64,000 bases of DNA from Halarcobacter sp. (GTDB lineage Bacteria; Campylobacterota; Campylobacteria; Campylobacterales; Arcobacteraceae), in contig NZ_OY781470.1 in assembly GCF_963676935.1 (NCBI RefSeq), forward strand, positions 2,886,680 to 2,950,679, given 5' to 3'. Both the position numbers and the translations under genes were made by a program. Shown here in pieces: positions 49,028 to 57,067 of the stretch (its first letter is position 1; each line of letters opens with the position of its first letter). The notes beneath the pieces were generated by a model. That model made no database searches. It saw nothing but the letters and a program-made list of their open reading frames with translations, and was not told where the DNA came from.

Positions 49028-50584
49028 ATGGCGAAAGAGAGTAAAGCACAAAGAGTTGAGCGGATAAAAAAAGAAAAAGATGGTCTTGATGTACTTCAAG
49101 ACATCTATCTTTATGCAATAACTGGTGAAGAGGTAGACCCTGAAGATATAGATAGATTTAAATGGTATGGTCTATATACTCAAAATAGAAATCTACAAGC
49201 AGAAGATGACCCAACTCTATATTTTATGTTAAGAGTGAAACTTATCAGTGGCGAGTTAACACTTCCTCAACTTAAAATGATTGCCGAGATTTCTGAAAAA
49301 TATGCAAGGGGAACTGCTGATTTTACTACAAGACAAGATTTACAATTTCACTATATAAGAGTTGTAGATTTACCAGAAGTTTTCAGACTTCTTGATACAG
49401 TAGGATTAAATACAATCTTTGCAGCAGGAGATGTTCCAAGAAATGTTGTTTCTTGTCCTGTAAATGGTATAGATAAAGATGAAATTTCGGATGTAAGAGA
49501 TGTGGTTGAAAAAATTAATGAAGCCCTAAAAGGAAATAAGGCATTTTCAAATCTTCCAAGAAAATTTAAAATTGGTGTTAATGGATGTTCTAAAAACTGT
49601 ATGCACCATGAGATGCAAGATCTTAGCTTCAATGCTGTAAAACAAGAGAATGGAAGAATCCAATTTGCAGTAAGTGTAGGAGGAGGATTGGCTTCAAATA
49701 GAAGAGTTGCAGACCATATAGGTTTTGTGGCACCATCACAAGTTCTTCCATTAACTAAAGCAGTTATTAAAATCTATAGGGATAATGGGAATAGAGAGAA
49801 TAGAAGAAAAGCTAGACTTGGTCATATCATTGAAAATTGGGGAATAGAAAAATTTAGAGAAGTACTTCAAAATGGGTTATCTTTTAAAATCAAAGAACCA
49901 AATGATATTGAATATGTGCACTCTAGATATAGAGAACATTTTGGAATCAATGAGAGTAAAGAAGAGGGTAAAAGTTTTATTGGGTGTGCTTTAAATTCAG
50001 GACATATTGGACTTGATGGTTTGAATAACTTGATTGAACTATTTGAAAAATATGAAGCAACAGCCCTTAAAGCAACTGTTACTCAAAATATAATTATTAC
50101 AGCAGTTCCTACAAAAAATGCAGAAGCTATGGCTAAAGAGTTAGAAGAGGTAGGAATCTCACCTTTTCCTTCAAATTTCAAAGCTAGAGTTCAGGCATGT
50201 ACAGGGTTAAACTTTTGTAAATTTGCAATTAGTGAAACTAAGGGAAAAGCGAAAGAAGTAGTTAATTACCTTGAAGAAAAATTTCCTGATTTTGACGAAA
50301 GAGTAGCTATATCTATTAACGGATGCCCTAATTCTTGTGCCCATTCACATATTGCTGATATTGGACTTATTGGTACAAAAGTTAAAAAAGATGGTCAACC
50401 TGTTGTGGGATATGAGATGGTAGTTGCTGGTTTCTTGCATGGAAAAGAGAGTGAGTATGCACAAAAAACCGGAATTAAATTTGCCCAAGAAGATACAAAA
50501 GAGTATATTGAAGGTATGATTAAAGAATATAAAGCTTCAAGCTTTACAAGCTTTAGAGACTATCTATTAACAAAAGCTTCATAA
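49028..50584 (+). CDS. Ferredoxin-type sulfite/nitrite reductase
   Basis: A 518-residue siroheme and [4Fe-4S] enzyme. The cluster/siroheme cysteines are in ACTGLNFCKFA and NGCPNSCAHSH in the C-terminal half. Ferrodoxin-like halves are at about 50-115 and 300-370. By position it should reduce sulfite to sulfide, but nitrite is possible. Cysteines also occur in the N-terminal half (VVSCPVNG and NGCSKNCMHH). It follows cysN by 3 bp. Confidence 0.88.
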   Translation: MAKESKAQRVERIKKEKDGLDVLQDIYLYAITGEEVDPEDIDRFKWYGLYTQNRNLQAEDDPTLYFMLRVKLISGELTLPQLKMIAEISEKYARGTADFTTRQDLQFHYIRVVDLPEVFRLLDTVGLNTIFAAGDVPRNVVSCPVNGIDKDEISDVRDVVEKINEALKGNKAFSNLPRKFKIGVNGCSKNCMHHEMQDLSFNAVKQENGRIQFAVSVGGGLASNRRVADHIGFVAPSQVLPLTKAVIKIYRDNGNRENRRKARLGHIIENWGIEKFREVLQNGLSFKIKEPNDIEYVHSRYREHFGINESKEEGKSFIGCALNSGHIGLDGLNNLIELFEKYEATALKATVTQNIIITAVPTKNAEAMAKELEEVGISPFPSNFKARVQACTGLNFCKFAISETKGKAKEVVNYLEEKFPDFDERVAISINGCPNSCAHSHIADIGLIGTKVKKDGQPVVGYEMVVAGFLHGKESEYAQKTGIKFAQEDTKEYIEGMIKEYKASSFTSFRDYLLTKAS

Positions 50585-50585
50585 G

Positions 50586-50610
50586 ATAAGAGAGTTTAAT
50601 TCTCTCTTAT
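50586..50610 (+). terminator. Hairpin after the sulfite reductase gene
   Basis: ATAAGAGAG / CTCTCTTAT with a 7-nt loop. The T tract is weak. Confidence 0.5.
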
Positions 50611-50648
50611 TAATAAATTCTATAATAAAAATAAGATAAAATTATCAT

Positions 50649-51950
50649 ATGAAAAAAGATATTTATAGACCATTTTTTGATAAAAATACAAATACGTTAG
50701 ATTTTATTAGATATAACACTATTGGGAAAAGTAAGAAAGAGTATTTTGATTATACAGCTTCGGGACTTGCTTTTAGACAAATTGAAAATCGTCTTAGAGA
50801 TGTTTTAGAAACCTATGCAAATACTCACTCAAAAGAGTCTTCAAATGCTAATATCACTAGTGAATATTATAATAATGCTATATTATCCCTTGAACAAAGT
50901 CTTGAACTAACTAAAGAGTTTGCAGTAATACCAACAGGATGTGGTTCAACTGCTGCAATAAAAAAGTTTCAAGAACTTTTAGGACTGTATATCCCTCCTG
51001 CAACAAAAAAAAGATATGATATATCTATACCAAAAGAGAATCTGCCTTTAGTAATAGTTGGACCTTATGAACATCACTCAAATGAAGTTAGTCACCGAGA
51101 AGCTCTATGTGAAGTTAAAAGAATTGGTTTAACACAAGAGGGATTAATTGATTTAGAAGAATTAGAAGCAACTTTAAAACAAAATCAACATAGAGAGATT
51201 ATAGGAAGTTTTTGTATAGCTTCAAATGTGACAGGTATTATAACTTGCTATAAAGATATCTCAAACATCTTAAAAAAATACAATGCCTTAGTTTGTTTTG
51301 ATGCAGCTGCAAGTTCTCCTTATATGAATGTAGATTGTAACTATTATGATGCGTTATACCTTTCTCCACATAAACTTTTAGGAGGTCCTGGAAGTTGTGG
51401 ACTTTTAATTATCAAAAAATCTTTAGTAGATACAAATCTATCTCCTACTTTTGCAGGTGGAGGAACTGTATCTTATGTAAATTCTAAAATTCAAGAATAT
51501 GAAAAAGAGTTAAATGTAAGGGAAACAGCAGGAACCCCTGGAATATTACAACTTATTAGAAGTGCCTTAGCTTATCAACTTAGAAATGAAATAGGTTTTG
51601 AGTTTATCCTAAAAAGAAAAGAGATTTTACTTAAATACCTACTAAATAAATTAGAAAATATTCCAAATATCACAATCTATGGAAACAAAATATCTAAAAA
51701 TATAGGTATTATCTCTTTTAACATAAAAAATATAAACCCTTATGATATTTGTAGAAAACTATCATCAAACGGTGGTATCCAAACTAGAGCTGGATGTTCT
51801 TGCGCTGGGCCATATGGTCATGACCTTTTAGGTTTTAACTCAAAAAAAGAGATTGAAGAGAAGCCAGGATGGCTAAGAATCTCTATACATTATTCTCAGA
51901 CTGAAGAAGAGATAGATAAACTTATAAAAGCACTTAAACAATCAATTTAA
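50649..51950 (+). CDS. Class V aminotransferase/cysteine desulfurase-like
   Basis: A 433-residue PLP enzyme. LYLSPHKLLGGPGSCGLL has the PLP lysine, and VIPTGCGSTAAIKKFQELL and FDAAASSPYMNVD are the N-terminal sites. It ends with SNGGIQTRAGCSCAGPYGHDLL, with cysteines in the position of the desulfurase catalytic loop. Activity is inferred; selenocysteine lyase or cysteine desulfurase are options. It follows the reductase after a hairpin. Confidence 0.8.
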   Translation: MKKDIYRPFFDKNTNTLDFIRYNTIGKSKKEYFDYTASGLAFRQIENRLRDVLETYANTHSKESSNANITSEYYNNAILSLEQSLELTKEFAVIPTGCGSTAAIKKFQELLGLYIPPATKKRYDISIPKENLPLVIVGPYEHHSNEVSHREALCEVKRIGLTQEGLIDLEELEATLKQNQHREIIGSFCIASNVTGIITCYKDISNILKKYNALVCFDAAASSPYMNVDCNYYDALYLSPHKLLGGPGSCGLLIIKKSLVDTNLSPTFAGGGTVSYVNSKIQEYEKELNVRETAGTPGILQLIRSALAYQLRNEIGFEFILKRKEILLKYLLNKLENIPNITIYGNKISKNIGIISFNIKNINPYDICRKLSSNGGIQTRAGCSCAGPYGHDLLGFNSKKEIEEKPGWLRISIHYSQTEEEIDKLIKALKQSI

Positions 51951-52029
51951 TATAATATTTTTTTATTGTTATCTTTTTGTAACCAATTATTTATAAAATC
52001 CCTCTAAATAATTTTTATAAGGATAACAA

Positions 52030-53841
52030 ATGACAAAAAAAGTAATTGCTACATCATTAGTAACAGCAACAATATTGCTTTCTGGATGTGCTTCAAATCA
52101 GCCAGATGAAGCAGTATTAAAACCACAAACACACACTATAAAATTTTCTGAAGTGAAAGTTCCTACAAAAGAGTATGAAAAAAGAAAAATCACAGCTTCT
52201 CCAAGTGTAACTGTAGATGGAAAAGAATACAAAATTGGTTATAACGCAATTTTAAGATCTGGAGATCAAGTAGGTGAAGGTGTTTTTGGACAAATCTTTG
52301 ATAGTCAAGGTAATCCAGTTGTGGGTAAAGATGGTTCACCATTTATTTCAAACTCAAATGACTTCTCATCTTTATTACCAGTAGGAGATAAACTATTTAT
52401 GGTTTCTCAATTTGAAACTAGACCAGCAGCTATGTATATTACTGAATTAGAGCAAACTGAAAATGGTCACCTAAAAGCAATTAATACAAAAAATATTGAT
52501 TTATCTCACTTAAATGGTTTGTGGGTCCCATGTGCTGGTTCTGTTACTCCATGGGGTACACACTTAAGTTCAGAAGAATATGAACCAGATGCAGCAGCTA
52601 TTAAAGCAAATGGTTCTATTAATCCTTATTATGACCAAATGGCTGATTATTATGGTGGAGATTTAAAAGCTTTAAATCCATATGATTATGGGTGGACTCC
52701 TGAAGTAAAAGTATTAAATGAAAATGGTGATGTAAATGTAGTAAAACATTATACCATGGGAAGATTTGCACATGAATTAGCTTATGTTATGCCAGATGAA
52801 AAAACTGTATTTCTATCAGATGATGGTACAAATGTAGCTATTTTTATGTTTATAGCAGATGAAGCAAGAGACTTAAGTTCAGGTACACTTTATGCTGCAA
52901 AATGGGAACAAAGAAGTGATAAAGGTGCAGGAAGTGCAGATATTAAATGGGTTAATTTAGGTCACTCTTCAGATAAAAATATTAAAGCTGCATTAGATAA
53001 AAAATTAAAATTCTCAGATATATTTGATAAAATCGAAATCAATAAAGATGGTACATGTAGTGATTCATCTTTTACATCAGTAAATACAACAATGGGTGCT
53101 GAATGTTTAAAAGTTAAACCTGGTATGGATGAAATAGCTTCAAGATTAGAATCAAGAAGATTTGCAGCAATTAAAGGAGCAACTACTGAGTTTAGAAAAA
53201 TGGAAGGTATCACCCACAATCCAAAAGATAATATTCTTTATATATCTATGTCTTCAATCGAAAAAGGTATGCAAGCAGACGCTAAAAAAGGGAAGTATGA
53301 GCTTGGCGGTAACAATGACATCCAACTTTCTAAAAACAAATGTGGAGCAGTTTATGCTTTAAATATGACTACATTCTCTACTCCTCATGATATGGATGGA
53401 AATAAAATAGATTCTAAATATATTCCTAACTCTATGTATGGTTTAGTTGCTGGTACTCCTGATAAATCAATTGCAGGAAATACTTGCTCAGTTGAATCTT
53501 TAGCAAATCCAGATAATATTACATTTATTCCAAATACAAATACAATTATTATAGGTGAAGATACAGGGTCAGGTCATCAAAATGACTATATCTGGTCTTA
53601 TAATATTGGTGAAAAACAATTAACAAGAATCCAAACTACTCCTTATGGAAGTGAAACAACATCTCCATATTATTACAACAATATAGGTGGTCATGGTTAT
53701 ATTATGTCTGTTGTTCAACACCCATATGGAGAAGGTGATGCAATGACAAAAGAAGATGATATGCCAAACAAAGCAAAGAGTGCTTCTGATATGAGAGCAT
53801 ATACTGGTTATATTGGACCTCTTCCAGTTATTTCTAAATAA
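52030..53841 (+). CDS. PhoX-family (DUF839) lipoprotein
   Basis: 603 residues. The lipobox LLSGC with Cys20 sets the lipoprotein anchor. The body is a DUF839 beta-propeller with SSEEYEPDAAAIK, MGRFAHELAYVMPDEKTV and ADEARDLSSGTLYAAKW. PhoX alkaline phosphatases of this family use iron and calcium and are Tat-exported; here a Sec lipoprotein signal is seen instead, so the substrate may differ. It is monocistronic with a terminator. Confidence 0.85.
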   Translation: MTKKVIATSLVTATILLSGCASNQPDEAVLKPQTHTIKFSEVKVPTKEYEKRKITASPSVTVDGKEYKIGYNAILRSGDQVGEGVFGQIFDSQGNPVVGKDGSPFISNSNDFSSLLPVGDKLFMVSQFETRPAAMYITELEQTENGHLKAINTKNIDLSHLNGLWVPCAGSVTPWGTHLSSEEYEPDAAAIKANGSINPYYDQMADYYGGDLKALNPYDYGWTPEVKVLNENGDVNVVKHYTMGRFAHELAYVMPDEKTVFLSDDGTNVAIFMFIADEARDLSSGTLYAAKWEQRSDKGAGSADIKWVNLGHSSDKNIKAALDKKLKFSDIFDKIEINKDGTCSDSSFTSVNTTMGAECLKVKPGMDEIASRLESRRFAAIKGATTEFRKMEGITHNPKDNILYISMSSIEKGMQADAKKGKYELGGNNDIQLSKNKCGAVYALNMTTFSTPHDMDGNKIDSKYIPNSMYGLVAGTPDKSIAGNTCSVESLANPDNITFIPNTNTIIIGEDTGSGHQNDYIWSYNIGEKQLTRIQTTPYGSETTSPYYYNNIGGHGYIMSVVQHPYGEGDAMTKEDDMPNKAKSASDMRAYTGYIGPLPVISK

Positions 53842-53846
53842 TATTT

Positions 53847-53872
53847 ATTAACAGTGCAAATGCACTGTTAAT
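53847..53872 (+). terminator. Hairpin after the PhoX-like gene
   Basis: ATTAACAGTGCA / TGCACTGTTAAT around a 2-nt loop; perfect arms. Confidence 0.65.
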
Positions 53873-53931
53873 ATAAACTTCTATATAAAAATATTAACTT
53901 TTTGTTAAAACTCTAATTGTATAATTTTTCT

Positions 53932-55047
53932 ATGAGATTTATTATATTTGCAACAATTTTTTTAACAGTAATGTCTTTATTAACTTTATATATATCAAAA
54001 AGACTTGTAAATAAACTTCACTTTTCAAATAAAATAAAAAGATATATAAATATATTTTTAATCATTAATCTTTTTGGTGTTTTATCCTATTTAATAGTAA
54101 GATATAACCCAGTAGTTCCCAATCTAGTATATTTTTTACTTTCAGTTCCTATTGGACTAATATTTTTATTATTTATAGCAACTATTATTTATGATATATC
54201 CTCAAGTTTGTTAAAAAAAGCCCCACTAAATGAAAATAGAAGAACTTTTTTTAAAAAAAGTCTTGATATTTCAGCACTTACTCTTGCAAGTGCTGTAAAT
54301 GCAAAAGCCATGTACAATGCTAGAAATATACAACTTGAAAAAGTTAATATCAAAATTAAAAATCTAAAAAAACCATACAAAATTGTTCAATTAAGTGATA
54401 TTCATATTGGTGGACTTATTGATAAAGAGTTTATATCATCTATTGTAAGACAAGTTAATCTCTTAAAAGCAGATATTGTTGTAATAACAGGAGATTTAGT
54501 TGATACAGATATAAAATATGCAAAAGAGGCTTTAGAAGAATTAAGATATTTGAAATCTACATTTGGAACATACTTTATAGTTGGAAATCATGAATACTTC
54601 CATGGAGTACAATCAATAATTGATTATGTTAATAATTTAGGAATAAAAACTCTAGAAAATGAAAATGTATATATAGGGGAAAAAGGAGAAGGTTTTAATC
54701 TTCTAGGGGTATATGATGTGATGGGAAATAGTGTAAATGCATATATACCTGACCTTAAAAAAGCTCTAATAAATACAGATACCTCTCCAAAAATTCTTTT
54801 AGCCCATCAACCAAAATTTATCGAAGAGATTAAAGATGAAAAAATCGATTTAGTCTTAAGTGGACACACTCATGGAGGACAAATTTTTCCTTTTAATTTT
54901 CTTGTTAAACTACAACAACCTTATGTAAAAGGTTTGAATAAACATGATGAAAATACACAAATATATGTAAACAAAGGAACAGGATTTTGGGGACCACCAA
55001 TGAGACTAGGAGCAAGTTCAGAAATCACCCTAATAAACATCTCTTAA
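53932..55047 (+). CDS. Membrane metallophosphoesterase (YkuE/YaeI-like)
   Basis: A 371-residue protein. Three or four N-terminal membrane helices (to about residue 95) are followed by a calcineurin-like domain with QLSDIHIGG, VITGDLVD, VGNHEYFHG and SGHTHGGQIFP. Relatives cleave phosphoesters such as lipid intermediates. The ATG at 53932 is preferred over a TTG at 53917. It overlaps the Crp gene tail by 4 bp. Confidence 0.88.
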   Translation: MRFIIFATIFLTVMSLLTLYISKRLVNKLHFSNKIKRYINIFLIINLFGVLSYLIVRYNPVVPNLVYFLLSVPIGLIFLLFIATIIYDISSSLLKKAPLNENRRTFFKKSLDISALTLASAVNAKAMYNARNIQLEKVNIKIKNLKKPYKIVQLSDIHIGGLIDKEFISSIVRQVNLLKADIVVITGDLVDTDIKYAKEALEELRYLKSTFGTYFIVGNHEYFHGVQSIIDYVNNLGIKTLENENVYIGEKGEGFNLLGVYDVMGNSVNAYIPDLKKALINTDTSPKILLAHQPKFIEEIKDEKIDLVLSGHTHGGQIFPFNFLVKLQQPYVKGLNKHDENTQIYVNKGTGFWGPPMRLGASSEITLINIS

Positions 55048-55679
55048 ACAAACTCCTCTAAAAGTTTTTCATGGTCTAATATTGTTATATCTCTTTTCTC
55101 TTTTTTTATAATACCTTTTTTTACAAAAGCACTAATTTTTCTAGAAAGTGTCTCTTCTCTGATATTTAATATCTCAGCTATTTTAATCTGCTTCATACTG
55201 TTAATAGTATTTTCATTATCATAAATAAATTTAGCAACTTTTGCATTTACATCTATACTTACACTATTGTTTATAAACCCCTCTAAGTATTTAATTTTTT
55301 GGCTTAAAGATTTAATAAAAAGCATGGCTATATCTTTTTTATATAAAAATTCATCTCTAAACTTTTCATAATCTATAAGTAATACTTCCCCTTTAGTTTC
55401 AAAAGAACAATTTGCAGGAAAAGGTTTTTCTTCATAATTTGCAATCTCAGCAATAAATGATAAGGCATTTATATTATGAATTACTAACTCATTGTCTTTA
55501 TAATCATGTTTATATATTTTTACTATTCCCTTTACTAACAAATGCAAATATTTTGACTGGTCTTTTTCATAAAATAAAATTTCACCACGTGAAAACTTTT
55601 TTAAAAAAGAGATCTCTTCCAATCTTTTTATCTCTGCATCACTCAGTGAATTAAAAAAGTAATAATCTTTTAAATTCAT
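55044..55679 (-). CDS. Crp/Fnr-family regulator
   Basis: A 211-residue regulator. The N-terminal cyclic-nucleotide-like domain (FSRGEILFYEKDQSKYLHLLVKGIVKIYK) and C-terminal HTH (QIKIAEILNIREETLSRKISAF) are clear. It lacks the N-terminal cysteine set of FNR, so it is unlikely to bind an Fe-S cluster. The ligand is unknown. It follows the hsp20 gene and a 211-bp gap. Confidence 0.87.
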   Translation of the reverse strand: MNLKDYYFFNSLSDAEIKRLEEISFLKKFSRGEILFYEKDQSKYLHLLVKGIVKIYKHDYKDNELVIHNINALSFIAEIANYEEKPFPANCSFETKGEVLLIDYEKFRDEFLYKKDIAMLFIKSLSQKIKYLEGFINNSVSIDVNAKVAKFIYDNENTINSMKQIKIAEILNIREETLSRKISAFVKKGIIKKEKRDITILDHEKLLEEFV

Positions 55680-55789
55680 AAGATACCTTCATATTGATGT
55701 AATAGGAATAGTAGAATAATTAAACTAAAAATGAACATAAAAAGTAAAATGAATATTACCAAATGAGAAATATTATAAAAAATAGAGAA

Positions 55790-55883
55790 AAGAGGTATTA
55801 AAATAAAAAAAATATACACAATTATGAAATAACTAATACCTCTTATATCTATTTTCGTTAAGAGGAAGAATACTCTTCCTCTT
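55790..55883. terminator. Terminator after hsp20 and an inverted repeat
   Basis: AAGAGGAAGA-ATAC-TCTTCCTCTT (55860-55883) lies right after the hsp20 stop. A further pair of arms, AAGAGGTATTA (55790-55800) and TAATACCTCTT (55834-55844), lies between it and the Crp gene. Confidence 0.6.
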
Positions 55884-55890
55884 TTAAAGC

Positions 55891-56304
55891 TTATTCTATG
55901 GCAATAGTTTTTTTAGTTTTAGTAGGTTCAACCTTAGGAATGACTACCTCTAAAACTCCATCGTTACTTTTTGCATTTATATTTTCAATATCTACATTTT
56001 CAGGGATTGTAAAACTTCTAGAGAATTTTCCAAAAGAAGTTTCAACTTTATAATAATCTTCTTCTTTTACTTCCTCTTTTGTTTTTCTCTCTCCTGAGAT
56101 TGTTAAAATATTTTTATCAATATCTACAGAAATATCTTCTTTTTTTACACCTGGTAAATCTACATCAATATGATATGCACCATCTGCTTCTCTTGTATTT
56201 ACAACTGGTACAAAACCATTTACACCTTCATTACTCGGATAATTATAAAAATTTTTTTCTAACTCTTTAAATTGTTTAAAAGGGTCAAATCTTGTTAATA
56301 ACAT
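55891..56304 (-). CDS. Small heat-shock protein Hsp20
   Basis: A 137-residue alpha-crystallin chaperone. The domain runs from about YHIDVDLPGVKKEDISVDID to SNDGVLEVVIPK, and a terminal IAIE is the C-terminal I-x-I-like anchor. Heat-shock control is visible upstream: two CIRCE-like sites on the promoter. It is transcribed alone or with the terminator at 55860. Confidence 0.94.
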   Translation of the reverse strand: MLLTRFDPFKQFKELEKNFYNYPSNEGVNGFVPVVNTREADGAYHIDVDLPGVKKEDISVDIDKNILTISGERKTKEEVKEEDYYKVETSFGKFSRSFTIPENVDIENINAKSNDGVLEVVIPKVEPTKTKKTIAIE

Positions 56305-56355
56305 CTTTTCCTCCTAAAAAATTATTCTTGATAGAATATTTATCAAGTTGAAAGA

Positions 56356-56384
56356 ATTATAACAAATATTTTAGCACTTGTCAA
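56356..56384 (-). promoter_or_regulatory. hsp20 promoter, consensus sigma70
   Basis: Minus strand TTGACA (56379-56384), 17 bp, TATAAT (56356-56361), a perfect match, 52 bp before the hsp20 ATG. Confidence 0.85.
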
Positions 56385-56429
56385 TAGCAACTGCTAATAT
56401 TTTTAGCAATATTTATATATAAGTGCTAA
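56371..56429. promoter_or_regulatory. Two CIRCE-like HrcA operators
   Basis: The first, TTAGCACTT-N9-AACTGCTAA (56371-56397), overlaps the -35 box and spacer. The second, TTAGCAATA-N9-AAGTGCTAA (56403-56429), is just upstream of the promoter. Both resemble the CIRCE consensus TTAGCACTC-N9-GAGTGCTAA with mismatches. Confidence 0.72.
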
Positions 56430-56455
56430 TTTAAAGAATTAATTGATTTTAATTA

Positions 56456-56491
56456 ATTTAACAAAAAGAGATTAATCTCAATTTGTTAAAT
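56456..56491. terminator. Nested palindrome between the small peptide and hsp20
   Basis: ATTTAACAAA / TTTGTTAAAT arms with an inner GAGATT / AATCTC. It follows the 29-residue peptide gene on the minus strand. Confidence 0.5.
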
Positions 56492-56509
56492 AATTTATTA
56501 TGTGATAAT

Positions 56510-56599
56510 TTATGCTATTGCTATAAATGTTGTAGCTATAGTTAAAAAATATATTGCTACCACTATTAAATAATCTTTTTTTGTTGTATTTATTTCCAT
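56510..56599 (-). CDS. 29-residue hydrophobic peptide
   Basis: A small ORF: MEINTTKKDYLIVVAIYFLT followed by IATTFIAIA and a stop. A charged N terminus precedes one membrane helix. It has a strong ribosome-binding site AAGGAG with 6 nt to the ATG, held in a perfect hairpin (see 56600-56640). Its family is unknown. It lies between the 56687 gene and hsp20. Confidence 0.6.
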   Translation of the reverse strand: MEINTTKKDYLIVVAIYFLTIATTFIAIA

Positions 56600-56640
56600 C
56601 TTTTTCTCCTTGTGAATAGGAGAAAAAGTGGTTTTCTCCT
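56600..56640 (-). promoter_or_regulatory. Possible two-state RBS hairpin
   Basis: In the minus-strand RNA, CTTTTTCTCCT (56628-56618) pairs perfectly over 11 bp with AGGAGAAAAAG (56610-56600), which contains the ribosome-binding site and abuts the ATG. A second copy, AGGAGAAAA (56640-56632), can pair with TTTTCTCCT (56626-56618) instead, freeing the site. Confidence 0.5.
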
Positions 56641-56686
56641 ATTTTATTTATTAATTTTAAAATCTATATGAATCATTTTTTAACCT

Positions 56687-56983
56687 TTAAATTGATTCTG
56701 CGTATAGATTTAACTCCTCTTCAAAATAATCCAAATCTTCATATAAGATTTGCATGGTTTTTTTCTTACTTGTAGCCATTTCTAAGAGTGACCTAATAAC
56801 ACCCTCATTGCATCTTTTTACTTGCCAGGAGTTATTATTACTCCAACTATTAATCGATTTAATCTCTTCCTTAGCGGGTACAATAATTTTCTTAACAATA
56901 ATAGTTTTCATACTCTTTTTCTCCTGTTTATAAAATAGTTTTTCTTCATTTCTAATAGTTTGTTTTTTTACAATAGTTTTCAT
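56687..56983 (-). CDS. Unknown small basic protein with two possible starts
   Basis: 98 residues from the ATG at 56983 (GGAGATAAAA before it). A second in-frame ATG at 56911 also has AGGAGAAAAAG upstream and would give 74 residues. The two starts begin alike (MKTIVKKQTI and MKTIIVKKIIV), suggesting a duplicated 5' end. An ATG at 56995 is less likely. The rest (RSLLEMATSKKKTMQILYED) is unrecognised. It lies between typA and hsp20. Confidence 0.55.
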   Translation of the reverse strand: MKTIVKKQTIRNEEKLFYKQEKKSMKTIIVKKIIVPAKEEIKSINSWSNNNSWQVKRCNEGVIRSLLEMATSKKKTMQILYEDLDYFEEELNLYAESI

Positions 56984-57014
56984 TTTTATCTCCAATATTA
57001 AATTTTAATCAAAA

Positions 57015-57048
57015 AAAAAGGGGAAGAACCGAAGCTCTTCCCCTTTTT
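57015..57048 (-). terminator. typA terminator
   Basis: The stem AAAAAGGGGAAGA / TCTTCCCCTTTTT with an 8-nt loop is followed by T residues on the minus strand. Confidence 0.85.
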
Positions 57049-57067
57049 AACCTTACTAGTTTCGATA

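Noticed and set aside
55677-55885. Hydrophobic open frame of over 50 codons on the minus strand before the Crp gene
   Set aside because: There is no usable start codon with a ribosome-binding site; T-rich DNA gives hydrophobic residues by chance. The stop overlapping the Crp ATG is noted but not convincing.
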